Below, piece after piece: positions 25,316 through 43,657 of a DNA stretch of 64,000 bases; position 1 is the first letter of the stretch; each line of letters opens with the position of its first letter. Under the pieces are notes generated by a model. It had not been told where the DNA came from, did not search any database, and worked only from the letters and a program-made list of their open reading frames with translations. This DNA comes from Haematococcus lacustris (lineage: Eukaryota; Chlorophyta; Chlorophyceae; Chlamydomonadales; Haematococcaceae): positions 434,001 to 498,000 of the forward strand of contig JASKMD010000004.1 in NCBI GenBank assembly GCA_030144725.1, in the 5' to 3' direction. The translations under genes and the position numbers were made by a program.

Positions 25316-26851
25316 CGCACCTCGGCCGGTGTCTCCTCCATCTATTGCTCTTACTGGTCTGCGTTAGAGTATGCAGACCCAAACAAGTGAACGACTTCGC
25401 GGCGGTAAACATCACTCCCGAACATTTGACGAACATGCTTTGTGCGCTGGACATGGTGGTCACGACACCCGCCAGTCTATCAACACGAGCACAGCCACGG
25501 CTTCACACAGATGGGCATGTTGTGAGCTGACTGTGACAACCGTGTCACATATTGGTCGAGTTGTCTGTGTGCATGTTGCCATGGAGAATGTCGTCAGTTT
25601 TCATGCCCAAGTTGCTGAGCAGGGCCAAGCAGGCGTACCAGGCTAACGTTTACAACGGTGTCATCTTTGTATGCGAGCGATAATCGTCACCTTACATGCA
25701 GCGCAGCCCTTACACCCTAAGGACCTTCGAAACTGTGACAACCTCCGCAGGGTGCATGGGGCAGAAGCAAGCCCTATATATTTGCATATCCATTTAACGC
25801 CCTGGATCCAACCCAAGGCGAACGGGCAAAGGCAAAGACAAATGGGCAGATGTACCGCGGCTTTGCCTCTTCATTTGACGACCTGGAGATAACTTGCAAC
25901 CCAAACAGGGAACTAACAGTGTGGCCAACGGCCCCTCTTCCATCACACCAACCATTCAACCAATCACTCCTTCTACACGCTCCTGTATCAAAGCAGCGTT
26001 CAGCAGCTTCTTCCCTTGTGGCTGACACACCCATGCCCACACTGCCGTGCAGGCAGTGCGCCACAGCAGCAATGGCTGCTGAGTGCAGGCGGCAAGGACT
26101 GAGGGTTTGGAGCAGGCAAGGCAAAGCAAGGCACATCGGCAGGGCGACATCGGCAAACGTCAAGGAGCGTGAAGCAGAGAAGGGGGAGACAGAGACATGA
26201 TTCAGGCCTGACCAGGGTGCCCCAGGTGTGACCCAGGCCCTGGGACCAGGTGTGACCCAGGCCCTGGGACCCAGGTGTGACCCAGGCCCTGGGACCCAGG
26301 TGTGACCCAGGCCCTGGGACCCAGGTGTGACCCAGGCCCTGGGACCCAGGTGTGACCCAGGCCCTGGGACCCAGGTGTGACCCAGGCCCTGGGACCTGGC
26401 CTAGCAGGCAGCCACAGGCAATCCCAGGGCATGGCGGGCCAGGTGGCCATGCAGGTGGATGTAGTGCCAAGACTGAGGTGGTGGTGGTGCTGGCCCCTGG
26501 CATCTGGTGGAGGTTATCTTCACCAAGCTTGGTGAAGGGCAGCAGGCTGACGACGCTACCGGCTGCTGCTAGCGCTCCTGCGCAACTTGGCGCTGCAAGT
26601 CAAGGCAGCCTCAGCTGTCATAGGCTACAATCATGCCGCATCATCATTGTACTGAACCAGCCGTCTGTCTCTGTGGCGTCAAAGCCAGTGTCAGGTTTCC
26701 AATAGTGTAACATGTGTGGTACATGTGTGGCTGAAGTGCTATTTTTCGGCCTTGACAGTGTGAAGGTCAGGTCAAGGCCGGTAGGCAGTGCCCTGCCTGT
26801 CTTGGCGCGGTCAGGCACCTAACCCTAACCCTGACCCCTCCAGGCTGGGTC
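25316..26851. other. Intergenic region
   Basis: Upstream of the hypothetical gene and downstream of guanine deaminase. Contains a 24-bp minisatellite at 26205-26396. I see no gene in the remainder. Confidence 0.5.
26205..26396. repeat. 24-bp minisatellite (GGTGTGACCCAGGCCCTGGG unit)
   Basis: About eight copies, the central ones nearly identical. Each unit contains the small palindrome CCCAGGCCCTGGG. Confidence 0.95.
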
Positions 26852-29800
26852 CTACAGGCTGTGACCGTTCCCAGCCGGCAGCTGCTCAGCAGCTGCCAGC
26901 TTTGCATCAGAGGTCACACTGGGTGGTGGCACGCCTCCTTCCGGAGCTGCCGCTTTCAGGCTGTCCCCTGAGCATTACACACACCAGTCCATGAGGCAGG
27001 GCTGGCTGGCATCAATGAGGCTGGCATCAATGAGGCAGGTCAGGCAGGCAGCACAGGCGCGAGAAGGACATGGCATTGAGGTGGCCCCACTCCATTTCCA
27101 CCCCCCACTCCATGCCCCACCCCCACCTCCACCTCCACCTCCACCTCCACCCCATTCTCACTCCCACCTCCACCCCATTCTCACCCTCAACCCACTCTCA
27201 CCCTGACCCCCTCCCCTCTTACCCAGGAAGGTGTCGCCCAGCTTGACTGCTGCTCCGGCCACATACACTTCCACAATGTTGCGGTCATCGCCCAGGTTGA
27301 TGAATTTCTCAAACTGGTCCTCAAGTGTGTCCCCTGTGGGCACCTCACACTTATCACACTCACATCACACCCCCACTGACCCCACTGGCCCCGTATCACA
27401 CTGGTCACATTGTGCAGGGGGGAGCATCTTGGCGTACCAAGAGTTTTAAACACATGCTCCCCTGCCTCCTGCTCCAGCAGTGCTATGCTATCTGCTGCTG
27501 ACAACTGGAAATGCCTAATAAATGCCTGGATACTGCCTGAAAACTGCCTTATAATTGCACGACGACCGCCTGATAAGACTACCTGGAAACTGTGTAAAAA
27601 GTGCCTGGAAAATCGGAATATGGAATATGGAATATGGAAAGGCCAGCAGCAGGAAAGGCCAGCAGCAGGAAGGGCCAGCAGCAGGAAAGGCCAGCAGCAG
27701 GAAGGGCCAGCAGCAGGAAAGGCCAGCAGCAGGAAAGGCCAGCAGCAGGAAAGGCCAGCAGCATGAAAGGCCAGCAGCAGGAAGACCAGCAGCAGGAAAG
27801 GCCAGCAGCAGGAAGGGCCAGCAGCAGGGGGCCAGCAGCAGGGGGCCAGCAGCAGGAAAGGCCAGCAGCAGGAAGGGCCAGCAGCAGGGGGCCAGCAGCA
27901 GGGGGCCAGCAGCAGGGGGGCCAGCAGCAGGAAGGGCCAGCAGCAGGGGGCCAGCAGCAGGGGGCCAGCAGCAGGGGGGCCAGCAGCAGGAAGGGCCAGC
28001 AGCAGGGGGCCAGCAGCAGGGGGCCAGCAGCAGGGGGCCAGCAGCAGGGGGCCAGCAGCAGGGGGGCCAGCAGCAGGGGGGCCAGCAGCAGGGGGGCCAG
28101 CAGCAGGGGGGCCAGCGCACCATCAAAGACGTCAAAGGGGCCACCGGGGACGTTGATGTCGATGATGAGGGCATCAAAGTCCTTGCCCTCAGCAAAGGTG
28201 CCCACTTGGTGCTGCAGGCAGGGCAGAGGCAGGGAAGCCAGGGAGGGGGGGGGGGTGCTGCCTTACAGATGGAGCAGCTTGGCAGGCAGGCAGGCAAGAG
28301 GGTGACGGGGTGTGTGGGGTGGACCCGACACCAGCCATTCAGTGTGAGGGGCTGAGATGCAGCCGGGGGTGTGAGGAGCTGGGTTAGGCGCACTGCCATG
28401 TGGTGCGCCCGGGGTCATGCTTGATGCAGCCAAGTAAGCAAGCAGCAAGGTAGGCAGCCAGGAAGGGGGCTCAACCTTACCTTTCTCTAGCTATCTACCT
28501 GCTACCTGTCCTCTGAGCGGGGCGCGGGCAGGCAGGCAGGCCTACTTTTCTGCAACTACTCACCTGCTTCCCCCCTTTCCCCTTTTCCCCTCCCCCCCTC
28601 CCCTCCCTCACATCAATGCCCAGGGCCTTGGCCCCCCCCAGCGTGGCCAGGTACAGGCCCTCCTTGTAGCTCAGCACGTCCACCTCCATGTCAGGCGTGA
28701 CCTGGTAGCCGCCCTGGGGGGCAGGGGAGCAGCAGGGGATGAGCAGCAGGGGGGCAGGAGGGAGGGAGCAGCAGGGGGGCAGGAGGGAGGGAGCAGCAGG
28801 GGGGCAGGAGGGAGGGAGCAGCAGGGGGGCAGGAGGGAGGGAGCAGCAGGGGGGCAGGAGGGAGGGAGCAGCAGGGGGGCAGGAGGGAGGGAGCAGCAGG
28901 GGGGCAGGAGGGAGGGAGCAGCAGGGGGGCAGGAGGGAGGGAGCAGCAGGGGGGCAGGAGGGAGGGAGCAGCAGGGGGGCAGGAGGGAGGGAGCAGCAGG
29001 GGGGCAGGTGGGAGGGAGCAGCAGGGGGGCAGGAGGGAGGGAGCAGCAGGGGGGCAGGAGGGAGGGAGCAGCAGGGGGGCAGGAGGGAGGGAGCAGCAGG
29101 GGGGCAGGAGGGAGGGAGCAGCAGGGGGGCAGGAGGGAGGGAGCAGCAGGGGGGCAGGAGGGAGGGAGCAGCAGGGGGGCAGGAGGGAGGGAGCAGCAGG
29201 GGGGCAGGTGGGAGGGAGCAGCAGGGGGGCAGGAGGGAGGGAGCAGCAGGGGGGCAGGAGGGAGGGAGCAGCAGGGGGGCAGGAGGGAGGGAGCAGCAGG
29301 GGGGCAGGAGGGAGGGAGCAGCAGGGGGGCAGGAGGGAGGGAGCAGCAGGGGGGCAGGAGGGAGGGAGCAGCAGGGGGGCAGGAGGGAGGGAGCAGCAGG
29401 GGGGCAGGAGGGAGGGAGCAGCAGGGGGGCAGGAGGGAGGGAGCAGCAGGGGGGCAGGAGGGAGGGAGCAGCAGGGGGGCAGGTGGGAGGGAGCAGCAGG
29501 GGGGCAGGAGGGAGGGAGCAGCAGGGGGGCAGGAGGGAGGGAGCAGCAGGGGGGCAGGAGGGAGGGAGCAGCAGGGGGGCAGGAGGGAGGGAGCAGCAGG
29601 GGGGCAGGAGGGAGGGAGCAGCAGGGGGGCAGGAGGGAGGGAGCAGCAGGGGGGCAGGTGGGAGGGAGCAGCAGGGGGGCAGGAGGGAGGGAGCAGCAGG
29701 GGGGCAGGAGGGAGGGAGCAGCAGGGGGGCAGGAGGGAGGGAGCAGCAGGGGGGCAGGAGGGAGGGAGCAGCAGGGGGGCAGGAGGGAGGGAGCAGCAGG

Positions 29801-31830
29801 GGGGCAGGAGGGAGGGAGCAGCAGGGGGGCAGGTGGGAGGGAGCAGCAGGGGGGCAGGAGGGAGGGAGCAGCAGGGGGGCAGGAGGGAGGGAGCAGCAGG
29901 GGGGCAGGAGGGAGGGAGCAGCAGGGGGGCAGGAGGGAGGGAGCAGCAGGGGGGCAGGAGGGAGGGAGCAGCAGGGGGGCAGGAGGGAGGGAGCAGCAGG
30001 GGGGCAGGAGGGAGGGAGCAGCAGGGGCCTCAGGGTGAAGGAGCTAGGGTAAGGGTGGTGGTCCCAGCACGCCCTGCATCAGCAGGCTTAGGGGTGGGGC
30101 TGGGGTTAGGGTTAGGGTTGGGGTTAGGGTGCACACACAGTTAGGTTTAAGGTTGGGATTAGGGGTGGGGTTGGGGTTAGGGCTCACCCCAGATCCAGTA
30201 CGCACTCACGCCCACACATGCTTGTTGGCAGCCGGCAAGGCAGGCAGCAAGCACGCATGCGCATGTGCCATGGAGGTGAACTAGGGCGGAGAAGGGTGTA
30301 GTGGTGGGCGAGGGCGAGCAGGGGGTAGTGTTGGGTGCGGGTGCGGGTGAGGGTTAGGGGGGTCACCTTCAGAGCCAGCTTGTGGGCCCGGAGGCAGCGT
30401 GAGTTGACGACGGCCATGCGGATGGCAGTGAGCATGGAGGGGGAGATTCCGCCTGCCACGTCCGTGCCAAGGCCCACCTACAGGTTGGGGGGGGCAGCAG
30501 GGGCTGGGGGGGTAGGGGGGTGTGAGGGGGCCATGCAGGTCAGCAGGGGGTGGGGGTGGGGAGGCCTCTCGCACCATTCCCTCCTGGGTCCTGCTCCTGC
30601 TTGCCGTGCTGCAGTGAGGAAGGCACTCGTTGATTTGTGGAGGTGGCTGGGGTGAAAGGCCTGCTCTGCAGCGGGTGCTGCCCTACCCTGCTTGAGGCTG
30701 CTGCCTGCTGTTGGCACTAAAGGACTGCTAGCCACAACAGACTGGCCAGCACCGCATCAACATGTCTGACCACAACCAGGGTTATGCCTGGATCTGTCTC
30801 TTGGCCTGTGTGCTGCTTTTCATCTTTCCACTCACAGCCTCTCTCTCTTGTCGTGTGTGCTGCTTTTCATTTCTATTTTCTCTTTTCGTCTTTCCACCCC
30901 AAACTTGCCTCCCACCCTGCACTGGGGGCACAACCCCTCCCCACGCCTTGCCCTCCTCACACTACCCCGCCCTCTCACCTTTAGGCCAAGGGCCATGGCG
31001 TGGTTGACCCTGCAGCAGCAGCAGCAGGATCAGCAGGATCAGCAGGATTAGCAGCAGCAGCAGGATCAGCAGCAGCAGCAGCAGGATCAAGGCTTGGGAA
31101 GCGGATAGTGAGCCAGCAGCAGCAGTGGCAGCAGCAGCAGCAGCAGCAGTGGTGGCAGCATCAAAGGCGGTGGCGCAGCCCCTGCTTTCACAGTGTAATA
31201 ACGTCCCCTGCCTTGGCCCTCAATTACCCCCAATAGTATTAATAGTAGTTATAACAATTGTAATAATAGCAATAATAATTGTGAAAAGAAAAAGGGGAGG
31301 GGCAAGGGTGGGTAGGCAGAGCAGGGGCCAGGATGGGTAGGCAGGGTCCAGGGCTGTTGGTGAGGCTGACCTGAAGCAGGCGTCCCCCAGGAAGAAGTTG
31401 GACAGCGGGCAGTGGCTGACGCTGACCCCCTTGGCGGCCAGGTGCCTGATGTCGTCGTCACTCAGCAGCGTGCCGTGAGCCATCAGGGTCTGCGCCTCAG
31501 GGGGGGTGCAGCAGCAGGGCAAGGGGCAGGGGCAGCAGGAGGGGCGGATGAGGGCGATGTCACACGTTTGGGCCCTACACTTCCTTGCCCTGCCCTGCCC
31601 TGCCCTGCCCTGCCCTGCCCTGCCCCGCCCCGCGCACCTGCCGCCCGCTGTCCAGCAGGCCCACTGAGTCGAACACGTGTGTGTCGCTGGCATGCTCCGG
31701 GTGCAGGTGCCTGACGCAGGACACCTCCCCGCAGCACTCGCTGATGTGGCTCTGGACATGAACGTGGTACTTGCGGGCCAGGTCCGCCAGGGCTGTGCAG
31801 GCCAAGGCAGGGGGGCAGGTTTGGGGTGAG

Positions 31831-31903
<73 letters not shown>

Positions 31904-34296
31904 GGAGGGTGAGGGTGAGGGGGAGAGGGGAGCCACTGTGCCCACCTCGCATCATTTCCACAGTGCATGTTGGGATGAACCTTGGCGTGATGCAGGGGTA
32001 CAGCCGCCCACACTTCTTAGCGAGGGTGTACTTGATGAAGGCCTCAGCCTCTTCAACACCCTGGCCAGGTAGGGGGAGGGGAGGGGGGCAGGGGGAGCCA
32101 GTTGGTGGGCAGGCAATGGCGGTGGGGAGGGGGGAGGTGGAAGGCAGTAGATGGGCAGGCTAGTCAGGCAGGAGGACAGGTTGGCGGTCGTACAAAAGCA
32201 CCTCTGGGAGATCTGGGGCGGAGGCAGAGGCGGTGGGAGGGAGAGGTGGTGGGAGGGAGAAGCGTAGGTGAAGGCAGTGCGTGGGGGGCGGAGGCAGATG
32301 TGGAGGCAGAGGCTGTGGTGTGTTTTGCAGAGTAGGGTATGGACCTAGCTGCCCCAGGGCAGCATTCCTCAAGGCCCACTCTCCTCCTGGTTGGCCTGGG
32401 GGTGAGGCCTTGCGGGGTGTGGACATGCGAAGGTGCAAATGAGGCCTGGCATCAAGAACTAAGTGGGTCTTGTCCTCGCCCTCCCACGCATGTGGAGGCA
32501 GAGGTGAGGGTAAGGGTGAGGTCCCCGCCCTCCCTCGCATCGGCATGAGGGGGCTGCCAGGGTGGACTGTGGGGGGTGGGTGCCGGGCTAGTGCCTGTGT
32601 CTGTGTCTGTTCACAGTGCTGCTGTGCTGTTGGTGTTTGCCGCACGCCTGCTGCCTGGCTACTTCCCTGCCTGGGGCCTGCCAGCTGCCCCTGGCCCTGT
32701 GGCGGCCCTGGCTGCTGCCTCTCATCATCTCTGCACCACATCCAGCAGAGGCAGGAGCGGTGGGAGGGAGCGGTGGTGGGAGAGAGGAGGGGGCCCCAGC
32801 CCTTCTCCAGGTCCTGTGACCCCGCCACACATACCCAGGGCCCCCAACCCCACCCTGCTCAGCCATGACCACCATCACCCTGCACCCATAATGTCCCACT
32901 ACTGGTGGGCGTGTGGCGCCCAGGAATGGGTGACTCCTAACCTTGAACCTAATCGTAACCGCCCTGCATGTGTGACTGTGACCAACTGCTCTTACTGCTG
33001 CCTGCAGAGCTGCATACATGCCGTACCTGGCACCGACCAGCTCCTCTCCCCCACCTCGCTCACTGAACCAAAAGCACAACCCCAGACCCCACGCCCTGAT
33101 CACCCATCATCCTGGTCGTCCCTCACTATTGGCCCCAACATTCAGTCCATTTCCAGCCACTACTGCACTAACTGGGCTGAAGCCGACTGCTCTGCCCTGG
33201 GCTGCTGCCTTCAGGCCCTGCTGCTGCAGCGCTGGTTGCAGCCACAGTCTTCGTGTGCAGGCAGGGGCAGCTGCCACACTGTGCGTGCCAGGGCTGGTGG
33301 CCTGCCAGGCCAGTCACATGGCGCTTGGCTGGGCCAGAGCGGCAGACGCAGGTGTGCACTGGCCCTATTGCTCAAGTGTGGCAAGGCAGGCAGGCAGCTG
33401 GCTCAGCAGGCGGGCAGGCAGGCAGGCAGGCAGCACCCATGTAGGAGAGGCGCCTAGGGGTCCAGACCTCTACAAGCAGGGTAGTCCCGTGCCTCACCTG
33501 CTGTGTGGGCTCCATGTAGCTGTCCGGCGACTCGCGGTCCATGTTCACCTGCACGCCGGCCCGCCCACACGCCCGTTGCAGACCCGGTCGCCGCTGCACC
33601 TGGTCGCCGATGAACCCGGTCGCTGCTGCCTACATAGCGCACCTTGCCCACAACGGCGCGCTGGCCTAGTTCTGCGATGACGTCGACCAGCACTTTGTTG
33701 GGCTCCAGGTGCAGCGAGCCGAAGTAGGTGGCCGTGGTGGTCCCGTTGGACAAGAAGCGCTTGACCAGCAAGGGGTAGCGGTACTTGGCCGCGGCAACGT
33801 CCTGGTAGCTACTCTCCACCGGAAAGGTGTACTTGCGCAACCACTCCATCAGTGGCACATCCGTGCCCGTGCCCGTGAACTTATACTACGAGCCGCACAA
33901 GCACAAGCACGTGGGTTGGGGTGGAAGGCTGAAAGGAGGGCGAAGCGCGGCCTGCTCACTTGCGGGGCGTGAACGTGCGTATCGATGAGGCCTGGCATCA
34001 AGAACTCGCCATCCTGCAGCAATCCCGTGGGCCCATGCGCTTGATGCACAAAGTTATAATGGCTGACGTAGACCTGCGGCGATGCTCATTACCGCCAATC
34101 GCCGGACGGCTGAAGCAGGAATATCCCAGATGTCCAACACCGTGGCCTCCTCGCTGCCTGCTGTAATTTTCACGATTTTGCCGTTCTGGACAATAACAAC
34201 CTTGTCAAGCATGATGTCCATCTGGCCGTAAGCTGGGGTGTGCACCAGCGTGCCCCGGAAGGCCAGGGGCGATGGCCCGGCCTGCAACATTCCCAT
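26852..34296 (-). CDS. GDA: Guanine deaminase (amidohydrolase type)
   Basis: Hydrolyses guanine to xanthine and ammonia (purine catabolism, cytosolic, Zn-dependent). Thirteen phase-matched exons on the complement: 34093-34296, 33960-34073, 33643-33885, 33498-33548, 31946-32060, 31638-31792, 31371-31489, 30979-31009, 30367-30477, 28612-28713, 28121-28211, 27223-27333 and 26852-26967. Amidohydrolase metal and active-site motifs are all present: PGLIDTHVHAPQ (HxH), NGTTTATYF, VQSHISE, MAHGTLLS, VSHCPLSN and GLGTDVAGG (catalytic Asp). The end has the family-typical FINLGDDRNIVEVYVAG. About 520 residues, against 454 in human. The excess is largely a C-terminal tail encoded by exon 13, which is the least certain exon. 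Exon 8 is only 31 bases. Introns 9 and 11 hold large minisatellites. No targeting peptide is obvious. Confidence 0.95.
27645..28117. repeat. GGCCAGCAGCAGGAA-type minisatellite in a GDA intron
   Basis: 12-16 bp units of the core CCAGCAGCAGG with GAAA, GAAG or GGGG linkers. The linkers drift from GAAA/GAAG on the left to GGGG on the right. The array ends at the donor of exon 28121-28211. Confidence 0.95.
28740..30027. repeat. 25-bp G-rich minisatellite, about 51 copies, in a GDA intron
   Basis: The unit is GGGGGGCAGGAGGGAGGGAGCAGCA, almost invariant over 1.29 kb. Only five units carry a GGAG-to-GGTG change, near 29006, 29206, 29481, 29656 and 29831. No unit contains a stop in any frame, which creates spurious long ORFs. 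It lies wholly between GDA exons 10 and 9. Confidence 0.98.
30090..30185. repeat. Telomere-like GGGTTA tract in a GDA intron
   Basis: Degenerate GGGTTA/GGGGTTA units following the 25-bp minisatellite. Confidence 0.75.
31834..31925. repeat. (GGTGAG)n hexanucleotide array in a GDA intron
   Basis: About 15 copies just downstream (in gene direction) of GDA exon 5. Confidence 0.95.
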
Positions 34297-35382
34297 CGGA
34301 CGCGTGCAAGCTGAGGTGCTCCTCTATGCCTGTTCGGACCACGAAGCAAAGCACGTCATCAGGGCGCTGCGGGTGCCAGCGCACTGGTCGTGTGCATGGA
34401 GGATAGAATGAATAAAATAAAATGCTTGGCACTTGGCGAGTGCACTGAGGTGGTAGGCTTAGGCATACGCGCTCAGCTGGCAGCAATGAGTTCAGTATAC
34501 TGAAGATGTGCTATGTCATGTATGCTGACTTGGACGTTTGAACCCTACAACCCTAATGCTGCTCCGAAGTATAGCAAGAATCGTGATGTAACAGGCTGCG
34601 AGTCCAATACCGTGTTGCCACTGCAATTCCGCCTCCATTCATGTTGCAGGGGAGCAGCCGGCATTCGGGGGTCTGGCTGATACACAGGTACCCGTCCTCT
34701 GAATTGCGCATGTAGCGGCGATAGCTAGCAATGGAGACACACACACACACACACACACACCAGATAGATGGAGTAAGAGTGGGCAATGGGCCGTTACAGT
34801 GATAATGTAACTCGCACCCTGTGTTTGACTGCTACTCTTGCTTTGTTTCGTAGTAGCAAGAGGGCTGCAGGGAGCTTACGGACATGCGGCAACTGCGGTC
34901 GCAGCTCCGCAAGCGCGTAGTGCGGCCCCCGCTCAGTGCACCGTCCGTAAAGACTTGCGCACTTCCAGCGCTGGTACGAGCTTTGGCGACGTGCCTTCCT
35001 CGCCAAATAGGGGCGCGAACGGCGAACCGCGCTCCTTCACGCCTTGCCCAGGCTGCTTCGCGAAGTAGCGAGCCAGCTCAACCAGCCTCTGCACGCAAGC
35101 GTGAACACCGCTCAGCCCCAACGAGTGCATCTCACACACACACACACCTCCCGCACCGCCACATCACACACCATATCACACCATACAATCAGCACTCTTC
35201 TAGAGGCATTACACTCAGAAGCAGGTTCCGCCTGTCTCTCTATTGCTGGTGCTGTGCTATCAGGATCATGTTGAGGCAACAGCTGGTTTCCAAAGTTGTT
35301 AGGACTCATGCTGCACCACCACCGAGGCGCGCAGTTGGTGCCAGCACCACTACCAACAGCACGGCGGTCCCAGGCCATGCCG
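34297..35382. other. Intergenic region upstream of GDA
   Basis: Expected to hold the GDA promoter and the 3' UTR of the next gene. Contains a short (AC)n run at 34737-34760 and an AC run near 35133. Open frames here show no family likeness and no coherent splicing. Confidence 0.45.
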
Positions 35383-42466
<7,084 letters not shown>

Positions 42467-43657
42467 TGGAACACGGCCAGCTCAACCTCCAGAGCTACGC
42501 ACAGTTTACATGGGAACGGTCTGCAAATGTTTGCTGGACTTTTTGTGGTACATCTTAAGCAATTTACACACACCAGCATCCAGCATCGGTGACAAACATT
42601 TCGTGTAAGATGTGAGGTGCCTAGGCATGCTTGCCTTTCCATGCTACTCATATGAGGGCATGGATCAAATTCGCGCACACGCCATTGACACTGGCATGCA
42701 TACATACGGGGGACATTACGCTCAGGTGCAGGCTAGGTATCAAAAGCTTGGTGGTTAAAGATAAGCTCGCTTTGGACGGGACACTGTTACTGACCACACT
42801 GTACAACATGCAATGAGGGGCAGCTAATGATGTGAGACCATGCCATGGCTGCCATACCGTGCCATGCTATGGTCGATAAAGCAACCGTGCAGATGAATAG
42901 GAACTACAGGTCACACCCTGCTTTTTTCCATCCTGAAACATGCTTGTATAGGCTATTCAAGCCACATGCATCATGCGCCCTGCACATCTGTGCCCTGCTC
43001 ACCAACTACGCTCCTTTTAAGAAGTGGGGCACTGATAACAGATGGTTTGAATGCAATGACGGTGTGGTCAAGGCCTGCCAGGATGTCATCACACATAAGG
43101 GAGGGTACAGCACCTGGTGGCCGCACCTAATACAGCCACATGGTTCGAGCGCACTTATGTTTCCACTGCCCTGTGCCCTCACCTACACCCTGTACCAAGA
43201 AGTTGAGCAAGGGGCAAGCTCAAAGGATGGAGGTGGGTCAGCAGGTCCTCAGCTTCCAGACACTGCACCTAGTGCCATCACTGTCTCATCTCTCCTGAGT
43301 GTGACAAATGGCCCTGTACCCTGCCCTCCCTTCCCAACCCCTCCCGCTGACACCAGGCCATGTTGGCCGCCATTTGAATACCACCCTGCCTTAGACATGC
43401 CGGGCTAGAGTTGCAGCTGTTGGGAAGCTGAGAGAGTGAGTAAAAAGTGAGTCGAGAGTGAGTCGGAAAGCTGCAGTAGACATGCTGTGTGGCCACCCCT
43501 GAGCCCGCTACCCATCCTGCTCCCACGCTGCCCCTGGCTGCTGACTACAAGCTGTTGACTACACGCAGCTCTTATTTCTCCTGCCTCTGTCACCCTAGGA
43601 TATGTATACCTGCATGTGGAACTGGCTATGCATGCATGACACGAACTTGGTGGCTAC
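42467..43657. other. Intergenic region with one unexplained ORF
   Basis: Between the start of the large hypothetical gene and the end of the TRAIP-like gene. It is less GC-rich and largely free of tandem repeats. It contains the plus-strand frame 42845-43408. Confidence 0.45.
42845..43408 (+). CDS. Unrecognised ORF, 187 residues
   Basis: Uninterrupted ATG-to-stop frame with a varied, non-repetitive composition (for example YAPFKKWGTDNRWFECNDGV and a GYSTWWPHLIQPHGSS stretch). This differs from the low-complexity shadows elsewhere. No introns, no known domain and no TGTAA nearby. It could be a gene fragment, an old transposon piece or chance. Confidence 0.3.
   Translation: MAAIPCHAMVDKATVQMNRNYRSHPAFFHPETCLYRLFKPHASCALHICALLTNYAPFKKWGTDNRWFECNDGVVKACQDVITHKGGYSTWWPHLIQPHGSSALMFPLPCALTYTLYQEVEQGASSKDGGGSAGPQLPDTAPSAITVSSLLSVTNGPVPCPPFPTPPADTRPCWPPFEYHPALDMPG

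Noticed and set aside
27555..28399. Long ORFs on both strands across the CCAGCAGCAGG minisatellite
   Set aside because: Repeat translation; the true exon here is only 28121-28211 on the complement.
28740..30027. Possible CRISPR array
   Set aside because: The units are contiguous with no unique spacers, and the window is clearly eukaryotic nuclear DNA.
28739..30052. Long plus-strand open frames (276-437 residues) rich in Gly, Arg, Glu and Gln
   Set aside because: They arise only because the 25-bp repeat has no stop in any frame; the tract is an intron of guanine deaminase on the other strand.
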